Assembly: GCA_030587605.1 (NCBI GenBank) | Contig: JAUQYT010000057.1 | Coordinates: forward strand, 1-16,554 | DNA: 16,554 nucleotides | Origin: Candidatus Njordarchaeum guaymasense | GTDB taxonomy: Archaea; Asgardarchaeota; Njordarchaeia; Njordarchaeales; Njordarchaeaceae | Direction: 5' to 3' | Part shown: positions 7,242-13,787 of the stretch, in pieces | How the letters are laid out: every line of letters begins with the position of its first letter | Numbering within the stretch: the stretch's first letter is position 1 | Notes under the pieces: model-generated | Databases searched by the model: none | Told to the model about the DNA's origin: nothing | What the model saw: only the letters and a program-made list of their open reading frames with translations | Program-made: the position numbers and the translations under genes

Positions 7242-8363
7242 GTGGGCACAGGGGAAAATGCCACGAAGGCATCACAGAAGTTCAGGGACAGGAAGACTGC
7301 AGACAAGATCGTTGAACGAATAAAAGGACTTGACTTTAAGATCCAAATCATGCATGTATGTGGAACTCACCAGGATACGATCGTGAAGTACGGGCTTGAT
7401 TCTCTCTTAGAGGAGTGCGGGGTGACGGTGAGGCAAGGACCTGGATGCCCTGTCTGCGTGACGACCCAGAGAGAAATCGAGGAAGGCATAAGGTTGGCTG
7501 AGACTGGCAAGATCGTGGCAACCTATGGAGACATGGTGCGTGTTCCCGCTGAGAAAAAGTCACTTGCCGATATACGAGCTTCAGGCGGCAATGTCCATAT
7601 AGTCTACAGCATACAGGATGCGGTTTTGCTAGCTCAAAGAAGTAAGAATGAGGTGGTGTTCATAGCTGTAGGGTTCGAAACAACTGCCCCCAGTACTGCC
7701 GTCACGCTGCTTGGGGAGCCGCCCTCAAATTTCTCAATACTTACCTGTCACAGGTATGTTCCACCTGCACTCCATGCTCTACTTGAGATGGGGGAAGTTA
7801 AGATCCAAGGCCTGATTGAGCCAGGTCACGTGAGCACAATAATCGGGCTCAAGCCTTACGAGGAACTGTCAGTGGAATACAATGTGCCCCAGGTTGTTTC
7901 AGGTTTTGAACCGCTGGATGTTCTTATGTCGGTTTATATGCTCGCGAAACAAATCAAGAATGGAGAAGCAAAAGTCGAGAACGAGTACAGCAGGATCGTC
8001 AAGTATGATGGAAATCCAAGAGCTCTTAAAGCACTGCGAGAAGTCTTCGAACCCTATGACCTAAAATGGAGGGGTTTCCCCGTGATTCTTGGCTCAGGGA
8101 TGTTGCTAAGAAAGAAGTTCGAGAAATATGATGCTAGGAAGATCTTCCAAGATGAACTCGAAGACATATCTCAAAGGGAATTCGAAGAACCGGAAGGATG
8201 TAAGTGTAGCGAGGTTTTGAGAGGTCTGATTGAATCAACCGAATGTCCCCTATTTGGAAAAGCGTGCACTCCCCAACATCCTGTTGGCCCATGCATGGTT
8301 TCCATAGAAGGGGCATGCAGTATACTATACAAGTACTACGGGAAGGGAAGAAAGAAAGCCTAA
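7242..8363 (+). CDS. hypD: Hydrogenase maturation iron-sulfur protein HypD
   Basis: HypD, with HypC, is the scaffold on which iron receives its CO and cyanide ligands. From the GTG at 7242 the protein has 373 residues, the same length as E. coli HypD, and its key cysteines fall at C40 (HVCGTH), C69 and C72 (GCPVCVTT), almost exactly the E. coli positions. GFETTAP is also present. The C-terminal [4Fe-4S] region follows, with CKC, then CPLFGKACTPQHPVGPC and a last cysteine in IEGAC. An in-frame ATG at 7194 would add 16 charged residues and overlap hypA by 44 nt. I prefer 7242 because of the GGAGG before it and the cysteine spacing. Confidence 0.95.
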   Translation: MGTGENATKASQKFRDRKTADKIVERIKGLDFKIQIMHVCGTHQDTIVKYGLDSLLEECGVTVRQGPGCPVCVTTQREIEEGIRLAETGKIVATYGDMVRVPAEKKSLADIRASGGNVHIVYSIQDAVLLAQRSKNEVVFIAVGFETTAPSTAVTLLGEPPSNFSILTCHRYVPPALHALLEMGEVKIQGLIEPGHVSTIIGLKPYEELSVEYNVPQVVSGFEPLDVLMSVYMLAKQIKNGEAKVENEYSRIVKYDGNPRALKALREVFEPYDLKWRGFPVILGSGMLLRKKFEKYDARKIFQDELEDISQREFEEPEGCKCSEVLRGLIESTECPLFGKACTPQHPVGPCMVSIEGACSILYKYYGKGRKKA

Positions 8364-8428
8364 GGATAGATCAATATAATAGTTGGCAAATGTCTTGTAT
8401 CTATTAGGGTTTGAGGTGCATAGCTGCT

Positions 8429-8983
8429 ATGGGTATCGTTAGAATCGGTATAGTCGTTGACAGCAATAAGAACGCATTATGTTATGACTTGAGACATGAG
8501 ATGGGTGAGAAAGGAGAAGTACAGAAGAGTAGGTGGGAAATTACCGCAGAGGAACAAAAGGCGGAAACGTGTAGTAAATGCCCCCTTGCCTGGAATAATG
8601 GCAGTTGTGAAGGAAGATTTGGCCCAATCTATTCAAGCCTCCCCAACTTTGCCAAGAGGTTTGGATTGGAACTGATTGCAGGGATACCTAAGGCGCATGA
8701 GGAAAGGAGAGAATATTCTTCGAACGACGCCCAGAAGCTCCTTGAAGAACTGGGATTACTGCGCGAGAAGCTGAAGTTCGAGAAGGACACAGTATTCATA
8801 CCAAAGGAACAGGAAAGTCTCCCTGACGAGAAGATAGAACAATGGTTAGTGTACACAGTAGGCTTTGACGGAGTCACAACGAGGAAGCTTAGCGCTCTAA
8901 GAGTCCACGAAGCAACATTAGTACAGCTGGAGAACATGGCGAAAACATCCATTAAGTACGAGTGCAACTTCCTCTTTCCATAA
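8429..8983 (+). CDS. Uncharacterised cysteine-motif protein in the hyp locus, 184 aa
   Basis: I do not recognise a family. The N-terminus (MGIVRIGIVVDSNKNALCYDLR) is a strand-like segment. It is followed by a cysteine cluster, C-x2-C-x8-C (CSKCPLAWNNGSCEG, about residues 48-62), that could bind a metal. A helical, charged middle follows (SSNDAQKLLEELGLLREKL), and then a C-terminal domain with LVYTVGFDGVTTRKLSALRVHEATLVQLE. No signal peptide or membrane segment is seen. The ATG at 8429 is chosen because GAGGTG (8413-8418) lies 10 nt before it; a TTG at 8411 is possible. It follows hypD by 65 nt on the same strand and ends 20 nt from the convergent hypE. A role in metal handling or hydrogenase maturation is inferred only from this position and the cysteines. 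Confidence 0.75.
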   Translation: MGIVRIGIVVDSNKNALCYDLRHEMGEKGEVQKSRWEITAEEQKAETCSKCPLAWNNGSCEGRFGPIYSSLPNFAKRFGLELIAGIPKAHEERREYSSNDAQKLLEELGLLREKLKFEKDTVFIPKEQESLPDEKIEQWLVYTVGFDGVTTRKLSALRVHEATLVQLENMAKTSIKYECNFLFP

Positions 8984-9003
8984 GATCCGCTAAAACAAGC
9001 AGT

Positions 9004-10053
9004 CTAGCATATCCTTGGAATCGGATCTCCCGCGGGAGGAGGCAGAATTCTCTTTCCGCCAACGCTCGTCTCAAGTATAACCTGACTGTATGACTTCGTA
9101 GCTTCTCCTATTATTGCAGCTTCCTTGCCTTCTTGAGTCCCATTTAGAGTTTTAAGGACTTCTTCAGCTTTCTCTGGAACAACGGCTATTGCTATTTTTC
9201 CTTCGTTCCCTATTTCGAGTGGATCTAGACCAAGCATTTCGCAAGCAGCTCTTACGCCCTCACTTATCGGTATGCTCTCTTGTTTCACAAGGATTCCCAC
9301 ACGCGATTTTTCGCTCCATTCGTTCAACAGATTGGCGAGGCCACCTCTCGTTGGGTCCTTCATCTTGACTATTCCTCCGACTTGGAGGATTTTCTCGGTT
9401 AACCTATTGAGCGGCTTGACATCTGATTTGACTTTGCTCTCAAACCCGTAACCTTCGCGGAAGGATAGAATCGCTATCCCGTGGTCACCCATTGTTCCAG
9501 AAACGATGATCCTGTCTCCGTCCCGGATGCTTGAATCTACCAACCACTTCGAATTGAAAGAGGACCTATGTTTCTTCACGATCTCTAGATTCCCATCAAG
9601 AAACTTGCTTCTTCGTCCGATACCTGATGTGTTTATGACACATTTCTCAAGGGATCCTTTCTCAACGACTTTTGTATCTCCGGTTATCACATGAACGCCA
9701 GCTTCTTTGCACGTGTCGCCCATGCTCTTTAGGATTCGTTCAAGGTCTTTGATGGGGAACCCTTCCTCAAGTATCAGACCCGCGGCCAGCGCTAACGGTT
9801 CAGCGCCCATCACAGCAATGTCATTGACGGTTCCAGAAATTGAGAGCCTTCCAATGTCCCCACCTGGGAAAAACAGTGGCTTGACCGTGTGAGAATCTGA
9901 CTTCAAAACTATCCCATCTACGACTCCAGAGTCATCAAGAGCCTCAAGAGGAACCTCTGCCTCACTACCACCGAGATACTTCAGAACATAGTTCTTGATT
10001 AGCTCCTGCATTACAGAACCGCCGGCTCCGTGTGAAAGAGTAATGTGACTCAA
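9004..10053 (-). CDS. hypE: Hydrogenase maturation protein HypE
   Basis: HypE receives the carbamoyl group from HypF on its C-terminal cysteine and dehydrates it with ATP to a thiocyanate, the cyanide donor. The 349-residue protein ends in PRIC, so the essential Cys349 is present. The PurM-like fold is shown by LSHGAGG (7-12), ALDDSGVVDG, the PLFFPGGDIGRLSISGTVND stretch (59-78), which contains the ATP-binding signature, and KDPTRGGLANLLNE. The start is TTG at 10053 with GAGGCG 9 nt upstream. It is the only hyp gene on the minus strand here, downstream of the exporter/GNAT genes but separated from them by 157 nt with its own promoter-like site and an inverted repeat. All catalytic features look intact. 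Confidence 0.96.
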   Translation of the reverse strand: MSHITLSHGAGGSVMQELIKNYVLKYLGGSEAEVPLEALDDSGVVDGIVLKSDSHTVKPLFFPGGDIGRLSISGTVNDIAVMGAEPLALAAGLILEEGFPIKDLERILKSMGDTCKEAGVHVITGDTKVVEKGSLEKCVINTSGIGRRSKFLDGNLEIVKKHRSSFNSKWLVDSSIRDGDRIIVSGTMGDHGIAILSFREGYGFESKVKSDVKPLNRLTEKILQVGGIVKMKDPTRGGLANLLNEWSEKSRVGILVKQESIPISEGVRAACEMLGLDPLEIGNEGKIAIAVVPEKAEEVLKTLNGTQEGKEAAIIGEATKSYSQVILETSVGGKRILPPPAGDPIPRIC

Positions 10054-10120
10054 TCAACTTCTCGCCTCAAAGAGACTGCAGTATTGTCACAGTCATCCTA
10101 GGTGAGAACTAAAGGTCCCG

Positions 10121-10145
10121 ATGATGTAAATAACCTTTTTTACAT
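10121..10145 (-). promoter_or_regulatory. Candidate hypE promoter overlapped by an inverted repeat
   Basis: On the minus strand GTTATTTACAT (about 10124-10134) resembles a TATA element, roughly 70-80 nt before the hypE start. It is overlapped by a perfect 7-bp inverted repeat, ATGTAAA (10124-10130) and TTTACAT (10139-10145), with 8 nt between the arms. An operator overlapping the promoter is an inference. Confidence 0.4.
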
Positions 10146-10148
10146 TTC

Positions 10149-10154
10149 AAAAAA
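10149..10154 (-). terminator. Possible oligo-T terminator after the GNAT-YoaP gene
   Basis: A run of six T on the minus strand (GCGTTTTTTGAAA) lies about 57-62 nt past the stop of the GNAT-YoaP gene. Archaeal transcription often ends in such T-runs without a hairpin. It would separate the exporter operon from hypE. Confidence 0.3.
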
Positions 10155-10210
10155 CGCGAAATTCGACTTGTGAGAACGCGACAAGAGACTGGAAATTCAA
10201 GAGAGCGTTC

Positions 10211-11056
10211 TTAACGTTTGGCTGCTTTGACGAAACGTTCAATTTCCTTCCATGATGCCATCCTTTTGATGATGGGCTTGCCATCTATACAGATACCTCT
10301 ACTCATGCCGTATTCTTCGACGACCTTTCTGTCGTCTGTGTTGACGAGGTTGAAAATGGCATCGTACCTTCTTGTGTTCTGCTTGATCTTGCCAACCATC
10401 CATCCTGACCACGGGCACTGACTATTGAAGAAAACGTCGACAACCATCCTGCCAAGTCTTTCAGTTTTCTTGCATTTTGCGGGTATCAGCTTGGGTTGTT
10501 CGTCAGCGCCTAGGCTCAGGTGAAGCAAAACTCGACTTTCGTCGCGATCAACCTCTTTGAACCCGAACTTCTTGAAGAAGCTTGCTGGCATGTATGGGAA
10601 AAACCCGAACCATCTGTCACCCTCGTAGGCCAATACACTTACTCCGCCAGTGACCTTTCCCATGTCGATAACCCTTTCCAAAAGACTCTTTGCTACACCT
10701 CGATTCCAAAATGGGGGCACAACCCACATGCAGTTAATGAAGAGTGATTTCCCACCCATTACAGGTTCTGAGGCAAACTCGATCGGCACGTATTCAATCA
10801 AGGCTTCTGGAAAGAAAGAGCGCGTAGCCATTTCTTTGAATTTCGCATTTTTCGGACTAAGGGATTTAATGACTTCTTTAGGTTTGCCAAAGGCAACAGA
10901 TACCTGAAGCCCCTTACTCATCATGGCTAGTAGCCACTCTTTCCTAGCGCCCATTGCTGACTTCATGGCTTCCCTCCACTTGCGCGGGATACTTGGATCA
11001 AGGCAAACCGCGGCGACATAGTCGAGTTCCTCAGGTGAGACATCGCGAATCTCCAT
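10211..11056 (-). CDS. GNAT acetyltransferase with C-terminal YoaP-like (thioredoxin-like) domain
   Basis: Two domains are visible. The N-terminal part (about 1-180) is a GNAT fold: MWVVPPFWNRGVAKSLLERV (about 110-129) carries the acetyl-CoA phosphate-binding loop, followed by a strand and FFKKFGFKEV. The C-terminal part (about 205-280) resembles the YoaP-like domain, a thioredoxin-type fold with VDVFFNSQCPWSGWMV (Cys214 in CPWS) and the closing GICIDGKPI-helix. CPWS has one cysteine, not a CxxC pair, so a disulfide-reductase role is less likely. The ATG at 11056 is preferred over an upstream TTG at 11086, because a purine-rich GGGAGA lies 9 nt before it. The gene starts 43 nt after the permease and is probably the third gene of the exporter operon. 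The substrate is unknown. Confidence 0.8.
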   Translation of the reverse strand: MEIRDVSPEELDYVAAVCLDPSIPRKWREAMKSAMGARKEWLLAMMSKGLQVSVAFGKPKEVIKSLSPKNAKFKEMATRSFFPEALIEYVPIEFASEPVMGGKSLFINCMWVVPPFWNRGVAKSLLERVIDMGKVTGGVSVLAYEGDRWFGFFPYMPASFFKKFGFKEVDRDESRVLLHLSLGADEQPKLIPAKCKKTERLGRMVVDVFFNSQCPWSGWMVGKIKQNTRRYDAIFNLVNTDDRKVVEEYGMSRGICIDGKPIIKRMASWKEIERFVKAAKR

Positions 11057-11099
11057 ACTGCCTATTCTCCCTCTCCCCGTGTACAACTATGCCGTGTTC

Positions 11100-11906
11100 T
11101 TATATTTTTGTCAGCAGTGCTTCGCGGCTGAATCTTTTTGAGGCTAGTTTGAAAAGTCCGTAGTTTAGAAGAGCAAAGAGACCCGCTGTCAAGAGCATAA
11201 AGTTCGTGGTCAGCACTGGAAGTCCAAAGAATGAACCGTACACAACGACGAGTATTGGAATCACAACAACGCCCCCAAACTGCGTTGCTTCCATTACTTT
11301 GTTGACCCTTGTTGATATCCAACACATCACAAGTATGGAAAAGAATGCCAGCATTGGATATAACAACAGTATTTGAATAAGTGCGACTAGGTTTGGGAAG
11401 ACGATTCTGTAGTCGTGAAAGGCACTCCACCACGAGTAGTTTATGACTATTGTCGTTGAGAGGGCACAGGCATATGTCGTAATTACTGTAGGTATGAGCG
11501 CCGTTAGTATCTTACCTAAGAGAATCTCCGAGTCAGTGAGTGGCGTTGAAAGAAGTTGCTGAATTGTCTTTCTCTCTCTTTCACCAGCGAAGCTATCAGC
11601 AGCTATGTATATTGGCAGAAAAACCGGAAGAATGAGAAGCATCCCTGATCCGATTGTGTACAACAATATTAGGTAAAATCGCTGCGTCGGATTCGTGATG
11701 TCCGGGAAGAAATCTGGAGGTACAGGAAAAGGCATATCACCTCCGCTGATAGGTGCGCTAGCCATGAAGCCACCGATAATTCCGAAAATTACTGGTATAG
11801 CTACCCCAAAGAGCAGAGCGGGTATGATGAAATTGAGTTTTATCATTCGGCTTCTAAAAACTTCACGCAATTCCTTTCTGGCCAGTATCATAGCTCTCCC
11901 GAACAT
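11100..11906 (-). CDS. ABC-2 type transporter permease
   Basis: This is the membrane subunit of an ABC exporter of the ABC-2/NatB type. Six hydrophobic segments are seen at about 25-50, 77-102, 133-156, 172-197, 210-231 and 235-253. The cytoplasmic N-terminal helix (LARKELREVFRSRM) comes before the first. Between the second and third lies the family's charged motif SFAGERERKTIQQLLSTPLT (105-124). The start is the ATG at 11906, not the GTG at 11933: GGAGGG (11914-11919) lies exactly 7 nt before the ATG and begins inside the stop region of the ATPase gene. This tight spacing implies one mRNA and coupled translation with the ATPase. The cargo cannot be inferred; relatives export drugs, sodium, peptides or lipids. 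Confidence 0.92.
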   Translation of the reverse strand: MFGRAMILARKELREVFRSRMIKLNFIIPALLFGVAIPVIFGIIGGFMASAPISGGDMPFPVPPDFFPDITNPTQRFYLILLYTIGSGMLLILPVFLPIYIAADSFAGERERKTIQQLLSTPLTDSEILLGKILTALIPTVITTYACALSTTIVINYSWWSAFHDYRIVFPNLVALIQILLLYPMLAFFSILVMCWISTRVNKVMEATQFGGVVVIPILVVVYGSFFGLPVLTTNFMLLTAGLFALLNYGLFKLASKRFSREALLTKI

Positions 11907-11913
11907 GGTTCGA

Positions 11914-11919
11914 CCCTCC
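11914..11919 (-). promoter_or_regulatory. Ribosome-binding site that fixes the permease start
   Basis: The minus strand reads TAAGGAGGG: the ATPase stop codon runs directly into a consensus Shine-Dalgarno sequence, 7 nt before the ATG at 11906. This excludes the longer GTG start at 11933. Confidence 0.75.
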
Positions 11920-12873
11920 TTACATGCCCTCACTTTCTTGTCCTATGATCTTCATGTAGATGTCCTCTAGCGTTTTTCTTTCTTCTTGTAGTGTGACTAT
12001 TTTTCCGCCTGACTCTACGATTCTTTGAATTATCATTGGGTTTGATTCATCCGGTTTCTCCGTTTCATATTGAATTATGTTACGTTTGAGCTTGACGTTT
12101 TCGACTGAGCTTATTTCAGATATCTTTTCAGTTATGCTCTTGTCCAGCCCTGGAAGTAAGGTAATTGTGAAGACTCTCTTCTTCCATAGCGATTTCTTGA
12201 GTTCACTTGTCTCACCTACCATGGCTATTTGTCCGCGGTTAATGATCGCTATTCTGTCGCAAATCATGTCTGCCTCAGGTAAGTTATGGGTGCATAGGAA
12301 CACCGTGCGGTTCAGCTGTTTACAGAGTTTGGCCAAGAACTCACGAAATGATTTTGCGGCAGCGGGATCAAGTCCAGTTGTGGGTTCATCCATGAATAGA
12401 ACCTTAGGGTCGTGAACTATCGCCCTCGCAATGCTGAGCTTCTGACGCATACCTCTGCTGAATGTCGCTACTTTGTCATTCCTTCTCCCCCAAAGATCCA
12501 TCATGTCAAGGAGTTCCTTCACGCGATTTTGGATTTGGCGTTCACTCATGTTGTAGAGCCTGGCGAAGAAGGTGAGGTTTTCGATTGGTGTCATCCGTTC
12601 GTATAACCCAGATAGTTCTGGCTCAGGTAGTAGCCCCACTACTGACCTAACAGTACTTGCTTCCTTAACAATGTCATGACCGTCTATTGTTGCCTTGCCT
12701 TCATCCGGTTTCAAAAGAGAGCACAGGACTCTTACCGTGGTGGTTTTTCCTGCTCCGTTTGGTCCTAGAAACCCGAAGATCTCGCCTTCCTTTACGTCGA
12801 TTGAAACATGGTCCACGGCAACAATCTTGCCAAAGGTCCGCGTCAGATTTTCCACATGGATTATGTCTGACAT
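11920..12873 (-). CDS. ABC transporter ATP-binding protein
   Basis: This is the ATPase subunit paired with the adjacent ABC-2 permease. Motifs seen: Walker A GPNGAGKTT (37-45), the Q-loop region GLLPEPELSGLY (81-92, with Glu/Pro in place of the usual Gln, as in many NatA-like ATPases), signature SRGMRQKL (140-147), Walker B VLFMDEP (159-165) and the switch His197 in LCTHNL. The last 90 or so residues (about 225-317) form an extra beta-rich C-terminal domain common in this subfamily. The protein has 317 residues. No Shine-Dalgarno site precedes the ATG, but a TATA-like ATTAAAGC centred 29 nt upstream suggests a leaderless transcript. It is the first gene of the exporter operon and is divergent from a winged-helix regulator. 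Confidence 0.95.
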   Translation of the reverse strand: MSDIIHVENLTRTFGKIVAVDHVSIDVKEGEIFGFLGPNGAGKTTTVRVLCSLLKPDEGKATIDGHDIVKEASTVRSVVGLLPEPELSGLYERMTPIENLTFFARLYNMSERQIQNRVKELLDMMDLWGRRNDKVATFSRGMRQKLSIARAIVHDPKVLFMDEPTTGLDPAAAKSFREFLAKLCKQLNRTVFLCTHNLPEADMICDRIAIINRGQIAMVGETSELKKSLWKKRVFTITLLPGLDKSITEKISEISSVENVKLKRNIIQYETEKPDESNPMIIQRIVESGGKIVTLQEERKTLEDIYMKIIGQESEGM

Positions 12874-12898
12874 CTTTAAACACGCTCGAAGTATTGTA

Positions 12899-12906
12899 GC
12901 TTTAAT
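12899..12906 (-). promoter_or_regulatory. Candidate TATA element for the ABC exporter operon
   Basis: ATTAAAGC on the minus strand is centred about 29 nt before the ATPase ATG, the spacing expected for a leaderless archaeal transcript. This agrees with the absence of a ribosome-binding site there. Confidence 0.4.
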
Positions 12907-12938
12907 CCCGCATGGTGAGACGCCCGTGGGGTGCTGAT

Positions 12939-12959
12939 CGATTTCGTTTACTGAAATCG
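12939..12959. promoter_or_regulatory. Inverted repeat, candidate operator between the exporter and its regulator
   Basis: CGATTTC (12939-12945) and GAAATCG (12953-12959) form a perfect 7-bp inverted repeat around a 7-nt spacer. It lies midway between the two divergent TATA elements, a suitable site for a dimeric regulator to control both directions. Confidence 0.45.
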
Positions 12960-12964
12960 TATTC

Positions 12965-12982
12965 GACCAAACGTTTAAATAG
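12965..12982 (+). promoter_or_regulatory. BRE/TATA promoter for the winged-helix regulator
   Basis: GACCAAACGTTTAAATAG contains a TTTAAATA box (12974-12981). Transcription would start near 13003-13006, giving a 40-nt leader. The same element, with 2 of 18 positions changed, precedes the 102-aa gene at 354-371. Confidence 0.55.
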
Positions 12983-13009
12983 TTTCGAGTATATAACTAT
13001 TACGGTTGA

Positions 13010-13023
13010 TGTAATCGATTACA
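13010..13023. promoter_or_regulatory. 14-bp perfect palindrome, candidate operator
   Basis: TGTAATCGATTACA is a perfect palindrome just downstream of the predicted transcription start of the regulator gene and 22 bp before its ATG. Binding there would block its own transcription, which would be autoregulation. Confidence 0.45.
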
Positions 13024-13044
13024 GTCTGAGAGATGCCATAGCCG

Positions 13045-13662
13045 ATGGAAGAATCAATGGTTTTGAAGGATCCAGAGAAGATACGCGTCAGTTTGGAGCC
13101 CCTGAACAGGAAGATCCTTGACCTGCTGATGGATAGGGAAATGACTATTACGATGCTAGCCAACTCCATAAAGGACAAGGGTAGGAAAGGCGTGCCTGCG
13201 CCAACGATTCTCAGAAGAGTCAGAAAACTTCTTGAAGCTGGGTTGATAGAGCAGACGCGGGTGGGCACACCGCCTAAGAGTAAGGCAAAGAACCTCCTTG
13301 AAAAGTTCTACAGAACCAAAGCAAGGAAATTCTTGATAGACACGGAGATAAGCAAGGTGAAAGGAAAGGAAAAACCAATAGAACTTAAACCCCTTGAAGA
13401 TGCTTTACCTGTTATAGAGCTATACGGGTATGGTGTTCCTGATCAAAGAAAGCGAGAGTTCACGACAAAGCTCACGGAACTCCAGAACCTCCTTGAAGAA
13501 AAAAGCCAGACTCTGACAACAAGGAGACTCTCTACCCAGGCACTTGAAAACGTTGACCCAAGAACTGATCAGAGTGTATTCCGACTGCTCTTGTCTCTCG
13601 AGGAAGCCAAGGATGAAAGAATAAGGAAACTCCTCGATGAGATAAATCGCAACTTGGAATAG
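13045..13662 (+). CDS. Winged-helix transcriptional regulator (ArsR/MarR-like fold)
   Basis: The N-terminal part (about 17-80) reads as a winged helix-turn-helix: NRKILDLLMDREMTITMLA, then TILRRVRKLLEAGLIEQTRVGT with the recognition helix and wing. The rest (about 90-205) is charged and mainly helical, including TKLTELQNLLEEKSQTL and EEAKDERIRKLLDEINRNLE, which could form a dimerising coil. The 205-residue protein lacks a recognisable ligand pocket or cysteine metal site. The ATG at 13045 is used; a second ATG at 13057 is possible. It is divergent from the ABC exporter operon, and the shared region carries two inverted repeats, so control of the exporter and of itself is a reasonable inference. 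Direction of control and effector are unknown. Confidence 0.8.
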   Translation: MEESMVLKDPEKIRVSLEPLNRKILDLLMDREMTITMLANSIKDKGRKGVPAPTILRRVRKLLEAGLIEQTRVGTPPKSKAKNLLEKFYRTKARKFLIDTEISKVKGKEKPIELKPLEDALPVIELYGYGVPDQRKREFTTKLTELQNLLEEKSQTLTTRRLSTQALENVDPRTDQSVFRLLLSLEEAKDERIRKLLDEINRNLE

Positions 13663-13683
13663 ATGCACTAGAGGATGTTCCAA

Positions 13684-13759
13684 GAGATAGCAGGTATCTC
13701 GGGTCTGTGTTACGCCCTGTTTTCTGAACAGGTGAACTTCCTCGAGGAGGAAGTTTCAC
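13684..13759. terminator. Three consecutive hairpins between convergent genes, probable bidirectional terminator
   Basis: Between the regulator (ending 13662) and the HD gene (ending 13788 on the other strand) lie three inverted repeats. The first is GAGATA/TATCTC (13684-13700, 5-nt loop). The second is CCTGTT/AACAGG (13716-13732, 5-nt loop). The third is GTGAACTTCCTC/GAGGAAGTTTCAC (13732-13759, 12 bp with one bulged base). The third is stable enough to be a bidirectional terminator. Three in a row is more than termination would need. Confidence 0.5.
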
Positions 13760-13787
13760 TCTTTTCAAGGACAGGTGTTACTGTTTT

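Noticed and set aside
7665..7690. GGTTCGAAA, resembling the T-loop of a tRNA
   Set aside because: It lies inside the GFETTAP codons of hypD and has no acceptor or anticodon stems around it. No tRNA, rRNA or CRISPR array was seen in the window.
10102..10177. Direct repeat GTGAGAAC at 10102-10109 and 10170-10177 around the hypE promoter
   Set aside because: Only 8 bp and not flanking any insertion; it could easily be chance.
11062..11433. Minus-strand open frame of 123 codons overlapping the permease
   Set aside because: It is in another frame of the permease gene on the same strand; the permease frame has the transmembrane pattern and family motif.
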